A stretch of 64,000 nt of DNA, from assembly GCF_023091745.1 (NCBI RefSeq), contig NC_068910.1:47603272-47667271 (forward strand), in the 5' to 3' direction. The stretch comes from Budorcas taxicolor. Taxonomy: Eukaryota; Chordata; Mammalia; Artiodactyla; Bovidae. Made by a program: the position numbers and the translations under genes. A model generated the notes under the pieces. That model ran no database searches, was not told the origin of the DNA, and was given only the letters and a program-made list of their open reading frames with translations. The stretch's first letter is position 1, and each line of letters opens with the position of its first letter. Shown one piece after another: positions 24,841 to 38,459 of the stretch.

Positions 24841-26000
24841 ATACACATTACGTGTTATTGGCAAATAAAATGACCTGGTTTATATACCTTGATTGCATTT
24901 TTCTGTCCTCATCTGCAATGACCAAACTGATAGGTCTGTAGAAGATCTCGGTGCATTTCTCTGCCATCTTGAGTTAGAGCAGTGCCTACCATCCCCTGCT
25001 TTTGTTTCCTGAGCCTTTGGTCACAGTGGCAGCCCTGTGATGCCTCTCTTGCCTTTTGGACTTTTTGGTCTGTCTGCTTCCCATCCTTTGGGTATTTTCA
25101 TGTTGATCCCCTGCACAGAGGACAGCTAATGAACACTTGATAAAAATACACAGCTCTTCAGCCCACTAAGAATTTCCTTTTCAGTTTCAACTAGATAATG
25201 ATGCTCTCTGCTTCCTCTGTTATATAAAATCTGGTAAATTTCTTCTGACTATAATAAAAGTGTGTCAAGATAGGAGTTGGCGACTGGCTGCATTTCAAAC
25301 TTGAGCACATAAGACTGTGAAAAAATGGACATTAAAGCTTCACTAATTCAGACTTCATCAATTCCAAATTTGTGATCACACAGTACGCTAAAATGTACTA
25401 TTCTCAAAACAAAGGGATTAAGACAAAATTTATAGTAGGTGAGAAAAGGAGAATATTTACCTTCTAAAGAGAGCAAATTATTATCAAGTACTTACTCAGA
25501 AGTATCAATTTATATCTAAACAGCACAATTACAGTGAAAGCAAATAACAGCTGCAGAGCCTGGGTCTGTAGTATGCAAACCTCAGAGGGTTACACTGGAA
25601 CTTAATCTCAGGACATGGGTTGAGCACTGTGTACACCTTCACTTAGTAGAGGCTGGGACAACTAGAGATAAAGGACAACCAGACACAAAGTGGTGAGGGC
25701 TACCTCAGGAATAAGCCGGGAGCCATTGCCCCAAGATTGGGCAAGAGAGAGGGCAGGAGCCAGAGATGGAGAGACTTCTGGTGTTGGTCTTGTCTGGGCC
25801 CTGGCCAGGACGGGCAAGGGTTGGTAGGTATCCAGGCTGAGGGAGGCTTCCCTTGGCGACATGCTTGCATTGGTTCAGCATGTCTGCTGCAGGGTTGCAG
25901 ATGGCATCTGTGAAGCCCTGTTAAAGAGCGTCGACTTCTCTTGAGGGCCCTGGGGGTCACTGCAGAGTCCTAAATAAGTGAGCAACCTGATATCCACCAT
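24841..26000. other. Unassigned intron 1 sequence
   Basis: Chance frames only; nothing recognised. Confidence 0.4.
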
Positions 26001-26204
26001 TTGGGCTCAGCAGTAAAGAATCTGTCTGCAGTGCAGGAGACCCAGTTCGATCCCTGGAGCAGGAAACTCACCTGGAGGAAAGCATGGCAACCCACTGCAG
26101 TACTTCTGCCTGGAGAATCCCATGGACAGAGGAGCCTGGCGGGCTACAGTCCATGGGGTCACACAGAGTCAGACACGACTGAAGTGGCTAAGCAGCAGCA
26201 GCAG
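26001..26204 (+). mobile_element. Bov-tA SINE
   Basis: A head (GGGCTCAGCAGTAAAGAATCTG) and Bov-A body end in GGACACGACTGA-like sequence and CAG repeats. Confidence 0.87.
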
Positions 26205-26637
26205 GGTCACTTAGGATGGGAAGCTGGGGTGGACATGGACAGGCACAGAGGCAGGCACCTGAAGCCACTGTCGTGCTCTAGGTGGGAGCTCAAAGTTGAG
26301 AAGAAAACAGAGACGATGACTCAAAGCTGCCTATTTAGTCCTAGGTTAAACTTTTTCCTCTTGGAAAATATTCAGGCAGGTCAATGTTCAACTCCCAGTG
26401 GGCAGCTCCTTCCTTCTCCCTCCTTCCCAAGATGGCATCTGGCAGGAGGGGCAGGCTCTGCTGTTCTTGACAATAAAGACGAGTACACACAGCCTTTTTA
26501 GGCTGGGCCCTGCCATGGGGGTTCATTGGGCAGCTGGACTATAACTACCTAAAGGGAGACCAGTCTTCTCTGTCCTTTGTCACAAGCGGCAGCTCAGTGG
26601 TTACTCATGAGTTGATGGCATTGGTTTGTTGATTGAT

Positions 26638-27305
26638 CTGTTGCTGTTCAGTTGCTAAGTCACGTCCGACTCTCTGTGACCCCGTGAACTGCAGCACATC
26701 AGGCTTCCCTGTCTTTCACTGTCTCCCGGAATTTGCTCAAACGCATGTCCATTGAGTCGGTGGTGCTATCTAACCATCTCATCCTCTGTCACCCCCTTCT
26801 CCTCCTGCCCTCAATCTTTCTCAGCATCAGGGTCTTTACCTCCTTCTATCAGGAGGCCAAAGTATTGGAGCTTCAGCATCAGTCTTTCCAATGAATATTT
26901 AGGGTTGATTTCCTTTAGGACCGACTGGTTTGATCTCCTTACAGTCCAGAGAGTCTTCTCCAGCACAATTTGAAAGCATCACTTCTTCAGCGTTCAGCCT
27001 TTTTTATGGTCCAGCTCTTACATCCACACGTGACTACTGGAAAAAACCATTGCTTTGACTATAAGGACCTTTGTTGGCAAAGTAATGTCGCTGCTTATAA
27101 ATATACTGTCTAGGTTTGTCATAGCTTTTCTTCCAAGGAGCAAGCATCTTTTAATTTTGTGGCTGCATTCACCATCTGCAGTGATTTTGGAGCCCAAGAA
27201 AATCTGCCACTGTATCCACTTTTTCCAATCTATTTGCCATGAAGTGACAGGACCAGAAGCCATGATCTTAGTTGGCTTAAAACTCAACATTCAGATTGAT
27301 TTGAG
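26638..27305 (-). mobile_element. BovB LINE 3' fragment
   Basis: The minus strand reads BovB ORF2 C-terminal sequence (IMASGPVTSWQID, LGSKITADGECSHKIKR, LLLGRKAMTNLDSI) with frame breaks. The 3' tail lies at the low-coordinate end. Confidence 0.87.
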
Positions 27306-27309
27306 AGCA

Positions 27310-29060
27310 GCCTATCAAAAAGAACCCTTGCCGAATCTCACCAGGTCCTGCCACAAGTGGTGCTAGTAAGTGCCAGCTATTTTGTGCCAGATTAAGATTA
27401 TCCAAAATGCCTACTCAGTATCTAAAACTCAATAAAGGACTTTGAAACTCGAAGATATAGTCTATACATGAATGAACAATGGCCTCAATATGCGAAAGAA
27501 AGTCAAAGAAATGGAGATAACATCTTAAAGAATTTGGGTTTTGAAGCTGACACGTGGAAACATACGTGTATGCAGCTCTCAGCCATTTTCTGTCATCATC
27601 CAGTTTCAAGAGGGGCCCAGAGCAAGAGACGGCTCTGTCGCAAGGCCAGGCAGTACTGCCAGAGGCTGTCTCTTGGTTTATGCAGGACCCAACAGATCCG
27701 ATGGCATCCAAGTGCCTACAGCAAACGGAGATGCCATGCAGGGCCTCAGAGAAGCTCGAGGAGGAGCACCACAAAGGCTTTCAAGGGTGTCAGAGCAGAG
27801 CGCCTCCCTCCTCCACAGGTAACTGGTCTCCGTTTGAGAATTAGCTCCTGGGGGCTACCGGGCCCTGGTATTGAGTGCCTAACTACAAGACATCAAGTGA
27901 CCATGTGCCCAGGAGAAGCTAGCTTTGAGCCTCTTGTTAGGCTCTGCATGAACAGTGTGGACCCACTGTCAAGTGGAAATGCTATATAAGAAATCAGGCC
28001 CAGTCAGTTCCAGAAGGTTTAAGTTGCATGACCGGGTAACTCAGACTTCTCCCCATCTCCTGTGTCTGCTGCTTTGTCGCTGCCCTCAGTCCACACCTAC
28101 ATCCTCACAGGACGTTCTTGATGATCAACCAACGTAAGAGGAAAAGCCTCAGTCTGGATTCATGCATGATTCTGTAAAGCATCACTGACACCAACTGGAA
28201 GTGGACAGCTGTAGCGTTACAGCCCCACTCTCGGTGGTTCTGAAAGATAGCAGTGAGGGTCATCCTGCTGGTGGGCAGGATTTCAAGCCATGTATTGATC
28301 TTCCACTTTGTCTGGACCATGAGACATCTGGAAGAATGGGCCTGACATTAACTCACGGACAGTAACCAACAGAACGGCAGCATAGGAGAGAAGAGAATTG
28401 GGAGATCAGTGACAAGGAGGTCTGAGGAAGAGGGGTGTGGAGACCTTTCTGAGGACCCGAGTGTGATGTCATTTGAACATCTCTGCAGAAGTTCTCAGTC
28501 ATCAGGTAAGGAAGGCTATTCCCCTGTGTTTATTCAGTGAGTCCTTGTACACCATGAACATGGCAGGAGGCTCCAACAACGTGGCTACTCGTGGGTACAG
28601 TTGCACAGACTTCCTCTTTGCAGGCCTAATCTGCCTGTCGCCAATGTCTGGGGACACATCTTCCTGACAGCAAAGACCAGTGCTGAGCCCCGCCCCTGGA
28701 TGTGGAGGGGAGGAATCCAGCCAACCGCCTGCTGGCAGTGATTACAGTAGGCCTTTCGTCATGGAGTGGGTAGTGAGTCCTTCCTGGACTACATATGTAC
28801 GTACTTCCCATCTCTGCCTAAACCTTTACCCATCACTTGCAGAATACTTGGGGATCACAGCTCCACCCCCCCAGCATGTTGTGATTGACCAAGAAACTCA
28901 TTTACAGCATATGAAGCTTGGCCATAGACTTATACCCATGGAACCCACTTATCTCCCTGGTGTACCACATCACCTGGTGAGCTCGAGAGAAGATCTACTG
29001 ATGACTTTTGGTCCACCAGTTTTCTACCTCTGAACTAGATGGTCTTCAAAACACCTCTCT
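27310..29060 (+). pseudogene. Class III endogenous retrovirus (ERV-L/HERV16-like) pol remnant
   Basis: From about 27.45 kb the plus strand carries degraded pol text: a reverse transcriptase/RNase H part around 27.8-28.1 kb and an integrase part around 28.6-29.0 kb. I recognise it from ERV-L/HERV16-type internal sequence. The frame is lost by stops and shifts, so the open frames at 27468-27989 and 28680-29033 are only pieces of it. No LTR was found on either side; a BovB abuts its left end. It is an old, non-functional fragment. The exact family is inferred from remembered consensus wording, not from a search. Confidence 0.6.
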
Positions 29061-29380
29061 GATCTGATCTTTTTGGATGCTGTGGTGTCTGCAATGACCC
29101 AGGGCCCAAGTGGAATAAATAGGTTTCTTTCTTCTTTTTTGAAGCCTCAAGATAGTGAAAGTTGAAATAAATGTTTGAACTGGACTGCAGTGTACATTTT
29201 TCAAAGTGAAAATAGTTTCAAACAGAAACACTTACAATGAAATATTATGCTCAGCTAGTAGGCCTTTCAAACTGTGGTTATAGTCAAAGATAAACAAGCA
29301 ATAACATTAAAAAGAGATTTGATCCTAGATAATGTCCTATTGGATAGATTAAAAAAGAGGAGAGCAAAGTTGCTCTAGGC

Positions 29381-29403
29381 AAAAAAAAAAAAAAAAAAAA
29401 AAA
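29381..29403. repeat. Poly(A) tract
   Basis: An A run of more than 20 bases follows AT-rich unassigned DNA. It could be the tail of a decayed retroelement. Confidence 0.8.
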
Positions 29404-29944
29404 GCAGAAAGAAAAGAATTCTACAATTCAACACCATGGCAGGAGGGTAATTGTTTAATGATCTTTAACATTAGCCTGCTCCACGGTGAGTTTCACCAAC
29501 CCAGCTATACTTCAGTAATATGTCTTCCCATCTACAGGAGGTTCAGAGACATATACTTCTTTTTAATTAAAGTTAGATACTTCAAAGATAATTAAAGGTG
29601 TGTTTTAGAAATCTATAGACAAGATTACAGAACTCTAAAGCAGAAGATAACCAAAACACTACTGCTTTATTTTAAATAAAGTGGTTCAGCGTTTGAGAAG
29701 GATGTCAGGGAAGGTAGTTGAGCATTGAGTAGTAACGCCCATGGGTATTTAATTCAAATTGAATAGAAATGGAAAATGAATTGTCTTCATTTTTAAAATT
29801 TTTATTGAAATATAGTTGATTTACAATGTTGTATTAATTTCTGTTGTATAGCAAAGTGACTCAGTTATACATATCTTCTTTTTCATATTCTTTTCCATTA
29901 TGGTTTATCACAGGATAGTGAATATAATTCCCTGTATATGTAGT

Positions 29945-30214
29945 TGGAGAAGGCGATGGCACCCCACTCCAGTACTCTTGCCTGGAAAATCCCATGGACG
30001 GAGGAGCCTGGTAGGCTGCAGTCCATGGGGTCACTAAGAGTCGGACACGACTGAGCGACTTCACTTTCACTTTTCACTTTCATGCATTGGAGAAGGAAAT
30101 GGCAACCCACCCCAGTGTTCTTGCCTGGAGAATCCCAGGGATGGGGGAGCCTGGTGGGCTGCCGTCTCTGGGGTCGCACAGAGTTGGACACGACTGAGCG
30201 ACTTAGCAGCGGCA
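29945..30214 (+). mobile_element. Bov-A2 SINE nested in L1
   Basis: A complete two-unit Bov-A2. GTATATGTAGT is duplicated exactly at 29934-29944 and 30215-30225. Confidence 0.93.
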
Positions 30215-30520
30215 GTATATGTAGTAGGACCTTGTTTGTCCATTCTATACATCATAGTTTGCATCTGCTAGTCACAAACTCCCAGTCCTCCGCTCCTCTA
30301 CCCATCTCCCATCTCCCCCTTGGCAGTCACAGATCTACTCTCCATGTCTATGAGTCTGTTTCATAGGTAAATTTCTTTGGGTCATATTTTAGATCCCTCA
30401 TATAAGTGATATGGTACTTGTCTTTCTGACTTACGTTTCTTAGAATGATAATCTCTAGGTGCATCCATGTTGCTGCAAATGGCATTATTTCATTCTTTTT
30501 CATGGCCAAGTAATATTTCA

Positions 30521-30600
30521 CCACCCACACCCACACCCACACCCCCCCCCCCACACACACACACCCACACACACACACCCACACACACACACACCCCCAC
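30521..30600. repeat. (CCCACA)n/(CA)n/C-run low-complexity repeat
   Basis: CACCCA units, an uninterrupted C run of about 11, then CA repeats with interspersed CCCA units. Likely unstable and difficult to assemble. Confidence 0.92.
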
Positions 30601-30860
30601 ATCTTCATTCATTCGTCTATTGATGGACATTTAGGTTGTTTCTATGTCCTGGCCATTGTAATTAGTGCTGATACAAACAGAGAGGTGCATGTATCTTTCT
30701 GAGTTACAGTTCTGTCTGGATATTCGCCCAGGCGTGGGGTTGCTGGAGGCCAACTCTAGTTTTTTGAGGAACCTCCATGCTGTTCTTCATAGTGGATGCA
30801 CCAATTTACATTCCCACCAACAGTATAAGAGGGTCCCCTTTTCTCCACACCCTCCCAGCC

Positions 30861-31989
30861 AAACTGTCTTCATTTTTTTCTCAAAAATCCAAAGGTAATG
30901 CACTTAAAGTATAGTGGAAATACCCTACAATGTGGCCAGTGGAATTTGCTGTAGTCTCTGCCCACTGATTCTAAAGTCAGCAAGCACTGCTTGGTGCCTA
31001 TACGGACCCAGAGAAATGCCAAAGGAGAAACCGGAAATAAAGCACGTGGCCCTGCTCTAAATTTCCACAGCCAGGGATGGGACATGGGGTCTGCAACAAC
31101 ATGTACTCCTTCAACTTGGTCTAGCAGGGCCCTTTTCCTGAGCCATCTCTTTACCGTCTCTTGCTTCTGGACCCTCGATTCTGCAAAACACTTACTGAAG
31201 GGCCCAGTCAGGCACTCATCAGTAAGAACCTCTAACCGCCGTCTGCCCACCTCATTCTTTTTCCTCTAGAGCTTTTGTGTAGTTTTCAGTACCTCAAATT
31301 CCCATTTATGGACATTTGAAAGATCTGATAATATCATAGAAGAAATTAATCACCTGACATCATCAAACAAGTACAACCAGTGCTAACCCATTGGTTCATT
31401 TAAGTCTCATTTCCCCCCTTTTGTAAGGACTGTTGTCATTTATCTCTTATTATGCAGAGAAGTATGCTATATGTCCATTTCCGCTAAACTCTTTTATCTC
31501 CAGTATTTTTTTTTTCATGTTAGCAAGATCACTTTCAAGTCTCACTCCTAATGGCTCCATTATATTGTATCAAGTGGATATACCTGTTGACCTGTTCCTA
31601 GTGGTGAACCTCTGGGTTAATTTCAATTCTGGACTACTTCATAGAAAACGACGATAAACATCTTTGTGCATAAAGGGTTTTCCACATTTCCACATCCTTT
31701 CCACAAGGATTTTTCCCCCTTCAGCTAGATTCCCAGAAATAAAATGACTACGTTTAAGGTTAATAATATTAAGGCTCCTGAAACACATTTTCAGGCATCT
31801 AGGTGAAGAACAACAACAAAATAGTGAGGCCATGTGAATGGCAAAATTGGCACAGATGCCAACAGGCCTACCACTGAAAAGTCTCAATGGGGGCACCACT
31901 TTACGTTAAAATTGTGTCTGTTCCTCAGAACAGAGAAGAGAGGTGAACTGGTGGACAGGGCTGAAATAATAACTCAAATGCAGCACTGA
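30861..31989. other. Unassigned, possibly old L1 remnants
   Basis: Around 31430-31760 the text resembles very diverged antisense L1. No exon signal. Confidence 0.35.
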
Positions 31990-34150
31990 GAAAGGAAGAA
32001 GAACATGGAACAGAGATTAAAGGACAGAGATGATGCAGGAGAAAGATTCCGCATATCTAATTAGAGTTCCAGGAGCAGAGAATGAGGAAAAGCAATATTC
32101 AAAGAAATAATGACTGAGAAATTTCCAGAACATGAACTAGACATCAATTCTCACATGAATGAAGTCCAGAAAATCCTGAGGGAGATAATTAAAAAGAAGC
32201 ATGGAACTCAGAACAACGAATACACAGGAAAGGAACTTGAATCACCCAAGATGAAAAGATAGATTACTGCAAAATAGCAACAATCAGATCGCTAGATAAA
32301 TTCTTAAAATGAACCAATGAAAACTGGAAGACAAGTGGAATTATACTGTCAACAAGTTGCTTACATTGTGGAAAAAATAAAGATGGAGTTTTCAAAAAGT
32401 CTGACTAAAACACCAGACAGTGTTAACATATAAGTTTTGCAGAGTGATCAGAGTTTTAAGTATAAAGTCCTTGAATTGCTCAGGAGGACAGAATGACTGA
32501 TTCAGTTTGTATTTTGTTAAGGTAAATATATATGCTAAAATTACCATATAATAAATACAAGTAAATAGAAATAGAGTGTAAAGCTTTTGACTATGGAGAT
32601 GAGGGAAATGTGATGTGGGGTAGGAAAGAGAATCTAAATTAATACAAGAAGCAATTAGATAAAATAACCAAGTATATTAAAAGTGGGACAATGAAAGCAA
32701 TCAAGAGAACAAAGTAAAATGGTAAATCCAAATATATTAATAGTAGCATTGTAAATGAACGTAACTTTCACGTTAAAGCTTACAGATTGGAAAAACAAAC
32801 TCTATCACTTTATGCTCTTTATAACTGTTTCTGTTTATATAAGTGACATAAAAATGTACAGAACTGTTGATGGTGAAAGGATAAGAAAATGATAAGAAAG
32901 GCAAGTACTAAGTAAAAGAATGTTGGTATAGCTCTATTAGAAATGGGTCTATTTTTAATGATTTATTTTTTATTGAAGTATAGTTGATTTACTGGGTTTC
33001 AGGTAAAGAGGAAAGTGATTCAGTTTCACACACACACATATATTTTTTCAGGTTCTGGTTTATTACAAGATACTGAGTATAGTTCCCTGTGATATACAGT
33101 GGATCTTGTTATTTTGGTAGTGTGTATCTGTTAATCCCGAAGGTCCTAATTCATCCCCCCCACCCCCCGCAAGTATCCCCTTTGGTCACCATAAATTTGT
33201 TTTCTATGTCTATGAGTCTATTTCTGTTCTGTAAATAAGTTCATTTGTTTCATTTTTTTTGGATTCCACATATAAGTGATATTATATGATATTTGTTCTT
33301 TTCAGATCTAGAAACAAGAACATTGCTAGAGACTAAGAGGGTTGTTTCATAATGACATATGCGTGACTGACCAGGAAAAAGTTAAACTATAATGCATCTA
33401 ATAACATAATACTTCAAAAAATACAAAGCAAAAACTGAAAAAGCATAAGATTAAACTGAAAATTTCTCTGTATTTCTCCCTCAGTAACTGACTAATCAAA
33501 CTTCAAAAAAATGAGTAATGAAGATGGAAGATTTGAATACCACAATTAACTAGTTTAAGCTAATGAAAATATATGGATTACTGCAAACCAATAACTTCAT
33601 GGAAATCTAGAACACTTCTGAAAACTATGTACCAGGCCACAAAACAAATCTCAACAAATTTCAAAGAATTGGAATCATGTAGATCATATTCTCTAATCAT
33701 TATTAAAACAGAAAATATTCAAACTAGAAAAAAATTTTAAATAAAAAATAGAAAAAAATTTTAAATGTTATCTAAAATAGAAAATTAAAGTAGATATTAT
33801 TAAAAATGTTAAACTAGAATAAAGATAGAATTAAACAAAAAATAATTGCTAACAGGTTCTGGAAATTAAAAGATAAATTGAAATAAAAGCTTACAAATAA
33901 GTCATAACCCAAAGAAAAAGATCATCCTGAAAATGTTAAAAATCTATATGTGAACAGTAATAAAACACTGCATATGAGAACATGTGGAATACAGATATGG
34001 CTAAAGCAGTACTTGGAAATTTATTGTGCTAAACGCATACACGTAAAAGAAGAAAAGCTGGAACTAAATGAGTAATCATGTACATTTAAGAGATGAGAAA
34101 AAGAATAAAGCAAAGAAAGTATAAGGAAGGTAATAAGGATGAGACAGAGA
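31990..34150 (+). mobile_element. Old L1/HAL1-like remnants
   Basis: Plus-strand A-rich text with L1 ORF wording (AATAATGACTGAGAAATTTCCAG at 32107, later TACCAGGCCACAAAACAAATCTC at about 33630) is diverged. A younger minus-strand L1 3' end interrupts it at 32955-33310. Boundaries are approximate. Confidence 0.55.
32955..33310 (-). mobile_element. Ruminant L1 3' end
   Basis: TATTGAAGTATAGTTGATTTAC through CATATAAGTGATATTATATG is the antisense L1 3' region, truncated. Confidence 0.8.
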
Positions 34151-36239
34151 ATAAATAAAATGAAAAATAATGACACAGGTGAGAAGTTCCTTCTTTGTAA
34201 AGTCTGAAAAGAGCCTGTAACAACCCTGGTGAGATGGACCAGGTGGCATCACCCCACGGGGGCTTAGAAGGCACTTGAGAGTGGTGCCCCAGGAGAGCCC
34301 CTGCCTTCCCGAGAAGTGTTCTTGACAACGTGCAAGGCACATCTCCATGCCTCCTCCCCCTGCACCCCAACTTGATCTCACTTCTTCTGGCACCTCTTCC
34401 ATCTTCCAACCATCTCCCAGATTTGCCAAAAGTGATGTTTGGTTCTCTCATTTTCGTTATTGCTTTTGGATCATTTATGGAAGGGAAGGGGAAATATTAG
34501 CATTACTTCAGCATCCACCACCAGCACCAGTCTGAGGGGAGGGGAACTGAGGCAGAAAGCAGGGGTGGTGGCAGCGGAAAGAAAAGCATCAGGTACCTGG
34601 AAGCTGTGGGAGGAAGGATTCAGATCTGGGAGCGCAGAGGATGGGGGGTGGGGGTGGCACGCACCCAGACTGCAAGATCTGCTGTCCTGGGAGAGGCACC
34701 CAACCTTCACTGAACCGTGGGTGGAGCTGAAAGACCCACTGACGGATTTCTAGTAGGTTTTCAACAAGGATTCCATTAAAACAGCATTTAAAACTCTTCT
34801 TCTAATTAGCCATAAAAAAAAGAGATGAATCTCAAATACTCTGCTTACATGTCATTCTAGTAAATCAAAGTCCCTAATGATCAATAAATTGCTTTTCAAA
34901 GAAAGCAAAACAACAAAACCACATTTATATAACACAAACACAAAAACAGAACCTGCCAGATTCTCAGAGGCTGAGCTACGCAGATAAAAGTAAAATGATG
35001 ATTGAGACAGAGGTTTTCACGGGAAGGTTAGGAAGAGCTTTGGGGCTGGAAGCACTGCTTATGCAGATTGGACTATCTTCAGAAAAAAAAAAAAACTATG
35101 TAAAGGGGCTTGGGTCATTTTTCTTTTCTCCAGGAATATCCAGGCTTCCAAGCCTAGGAAATGACCCACTATACTTTTGGTAGTTAAATTTCATACCAAA
35201 AAGGGAGAACTATATAAAATAACAATCATCTGAGCCGTGAGTCAGTGTGGGATTATTTGGAGACTTTGGCAAATAGCCACACTAGATCCTGGGAACATGG
35301 ATCTAGAGGGGGCCATGACCTCTGTCTTGTAGGCAACCCCCTTCCCCCTCTCACCTTCTTGAGTTCTTCTCCCAAGTGTCTGCTCAGTGAGATTAAACTG
35401 TCAGCCCACAGGATGGATTTGTGCATCCCAGCTGCAGATCACATATCTGTGAGATCAGTGGCATTACGCTGTAAATCATAGCCACAAAAGGACTTTCCAT
35501 GGAGTGGGTTTCTTTTCTCAGCTGATGATATATAAACATACACCAAAAAATTTAACTCATATTTACCTAGAGAAGGTAATGGCGGCGAATAACACACGGT
35601 TGAATACAACCCCAAAAGCGGTTTTCAAACAGCATTTATTTTAGGCAGTTTCATCAACTCTCCCTACACAAACGCAGAATCGATTCTCAGAGTTAAGTCT
35701 GAAGTGAGCGAGGTCTCCGGCAGTAAAGTAACCAGCCCGTCCCCAAATAAATCTGTCTTTGAGCCTTTTCCTCAAGAACCATCTGGTGGTTTCAGGCTGT
35801 TCTGGTCTTACGGTCACTAGTAACCGATCACATAAGGTCATTAGCAACATGGTGTTAATGGTACATTATTATCTCAGGCTTACCAACCAAGGTCTTCGAA
35901 ATTTTAAAAGAGGAGATGAAGGCTAGAGCGCCTGCCCTGGGGGGAGAGGCCAAGAGCTGGACGGAGGTGCTTTTCTGGTTGTCAAGCGCTCACCCCATTG
36001 TATAGACTGCCCCGAATAATGGAACTGCAAAAACCACTCACCTTTTAAACTTGCCTCCTAAGCCAAGTAAATATTTACATGATGTTTATGACTTATATAC
36101 TTAATCATTTATGTGATGCAGGATTCAAAATGAAAAGGTAAAAAAGAACTCTGAGATTTCTAAATGAACTTGGTATCTATATACACTACAAACACATACT
36201 TTTCAGTTTAGCATCTTTGTTCCTATTTCTCTAGTATTA
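34151..36239. other. Unassigned intron 1 sequence
   Basis: 34200-34740 is GC-richer, with overlapping frames of up to 121 codons on both strands. None resembles a known protein. The rest is AT-rich. Confidence 0.4.
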
Positions 36240-36700
36240 TTATTATTTCCTTAAAGTGACAGATACTATCATACGCACTGCTAGGGATGTTTAAGTGAGT
36301 AGAACCATTTGGGGAGCAATTTGGCAGCAGATAGTCAAGTTTATATATAAATATGTAATATATGTATATTACATATATAAATATGTAAGTTTATATTATA
36401 GATATGACCCTTCAGTTCTACTTTTGGGCATACATTCTCAAGAATTTCTTTCAGTGTGCATGAATACATTTCAAAGATATTTACTGTACACATCTGTGTC
36501 GTAGTCACAGAAGAAATACAGAAACAAGCTAAAATTCACCATGGAGGAGACAGATTTGTAAAATACAGTATTTTCATATGGTGGAATGATGTTTAATAGT
36601 TAAAAAATATGAACATAATCTGTATAAAACAATCCGATTGTTCTCTCAAAAACACTAAGAGATAATGCAAGATTCTTTCACAGAAAGTAAAAGAAACCAC
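36240..36700 (+). mobile_element. Old L1 3' region remnant
   Basis: GTAGAACCATTTGGGGAGCAATTTGG and TTCTACTTTTGGGCATACATTC resemble L1 3' UTR text in plus orientation, with a TATA-rich insertion near 36345-36400. Confidence 0.5.
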
Positions 36701-37909
36701 CCTTATGGAAAATTCTGTAGCAAAGTGGGCTATGAATAAACATGGAAGTATATTCTGTCCCACCAGAAAAGAAAAGCAAAGTAAAAATAAGATTCTTTTT
36801 TTCCCTTTGCCTATAAAATTAACAAAGCTGATGAATAATTACATCTCTCACTAACAAGGCCTGGGGATCTGGCCCACTCAGACACTACCAGTAGCAACAC
36901 AAGTTTATATACTTTCCTGGAGGGTCATTTGGCAATATGTATCAAATATCTAAAGAAAAGTAAGTAAATCTTGACAAAATGATTCATCCTAAGAAAACAA
37001 AAATGCATGCAAAGATTAGGCTATAATTAAAAAGCATAAAGTGCTTAATGTTTTAAAAGAATGATTTTGTTGACTAAATTACAGTACACAGATGAAATGG
37101 ATTATTAAGAGGATAAAAATAATGACACAGAAGAATAATCATTGACATTAATGCTGCTCACATTTTGTTGAGTTAAAAAAATTCTCATTTGTGTTTAAAA
37201 GAATTATATTTATCTGATCCTTATTATTCAAGGATCTTTGGTACCACAGAGGAGTTACTTGGAGTAAACCCACTTAACATGGGGACCAAAATTTCAGACT
37301 AAATAATGAGAAATAAAATAGCTTGATTAGCACTATATTTGAAGAAAAAGAAACAAGAGAACACGCTTTCATTTTCTATTTTACCAAATTGTGATAATAG
37401 TATTTTTCATAGGAAGTGATATTTAGGATAGATCCTAAAACTCATCTGAAGCCTAGAGGATCAAGAATAGCCAAGACAATTTTGAAGAAAAAGGCTAAGA
37501 AGGGAAGATATATTGTAAAACTTTAATAATTAAATGAAAGTGATATTAGCTCAGGAATCACAGAAAGATTAATAGAACAGAGTTAAGAAAAAGATCCGAA
37601 AAAAAACCAAAACAAAATAAAATTGGTATCTGGCAGAGATGGCAACAAAATAAATGAGAAAATAGTTAAATATTCAGTGATAATGTGGTAATGGTTTTCA
37701 ACATGGAAAACATTAGATCCCTGCCTCACACAGTACAGAAATATAACCGTCAAATGAGTTTTAAGATCTAAAAGTTGTATTTACTAAAAAATGGTGATGT
37801 ATAGAAAAGAAACTTGGAAATCAAAACATTTTTAAAAGCTCTCTAAGGGAAATGCAAAAGAAAAGCAGTGAAATACATTGCATGCTTATCAAATTAACCA
37901 GAATTAAAA
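36701..37909. other. Unassigned AT-rich sequence
   Basis: A-rich with no clear element; probably decayed LINE material. Confidence 0.35.
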
Positions 37910-38165
37910 CATCTAATTAATGTCAGGCATAGCCAAAGATACAGGCATACAAAGAACTCCAGGACAGTGTTGGTGGGAGTGTGATACAGCAGCTCTAAAG
38001 GGCAACTTGCAAAACCTCAAAGGGCTGAAGTAACAGCCAGAAGGTTATGCAAGGATATCCTATCACCCAGCTACTCAACTCCTAGGGATATACACCTTAG
38101 ACACACTCCTGTACATTTCCACAAGAGCCTATCAAGAATATTCCCTGCAATACTTTTGACACTAG
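37910..38165 (+). mobile_element. Old L1 3' region remnant
   Basis: AGTGTTGGTGGGAGTGTGAT and CCAGCTACTCAACTCCTAGGG are L1 3' UTR-like. The fragment is followed directly by a CHR SINE. Confidence 0.5.
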
Positions 38166-38169
38166 CAAA

Positions 38170-38442
38170 AGGGATTTTCTCAAGTTGTGGTAAGCAGGGG
38201 CTAGTCGCTAGGTGTGGCGCACAGGCTTCTTGTTGAGGTGGCTTCTCTTGTTGCAGGGCGCGGGCTCTAGGGGGCACGGGCTTCAGTAGTCGTGGCACAT
38301 GGCTCTAGAGCACAGGCTCAGTAGGTGTGGGGCACGGGCTTAGTTGCTCTGTGGCATGTGGGAGCTTCTGGGATCAGCGATTGAACCTGTGTCTCCTGTA
38401 TTGGCAGGCAGATTCTTTACCACTGAGCCACCAAGGAAACCT
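38170..38442 (-). mobile_element. CHR SINE
   Basis: GGCTTCTTGTTGAGGTGGC, GGCGCGGGCTCTAGG and GGCACGGGCTTCAGTAGT, then a tRNA-like head (GGTTTCCTTGGTGGCTCAGTGG in sense), define a full-length minus-strand CHR element. Confidence 0.85.
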
Positions 38443-38459
38443 ATAATTTTTTATAATGT

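Larger units (their letters stand above)
29790..30860 (-). mobile_element. Ruminant L1 3' end, split by a Bov-A2
   Basis: Antisense L1 3' landmarks run from TATAGTTGATTTACAATG to CCCACCAACAGTATAAGAGG, interrupted at 29945-30214 by a SINE. A C/CA-rich satellite sits at 30521-30600. Confidence 0.85.

Noticed and set aside
27468..27989. 173-codon open frame and two overlapping frames
   Set aside because: It is part of a degraded class III ERV pol region; no single frame carries the pol text through.
30521..30600. Regular C/A-rich repeat that might suggest a CRISPR or telomeric array
   Set aside because: Units are too short and lack spacers; it is a microsatellite within an L1 3' end.
34076..34451. 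Two overlapping minus-strand frames of 117 and 121 codons
   Set aside because: No similarity recognised, no splice or promoter support, low-complexity glycine/serine composition; likely chance in a GC-richer patch.
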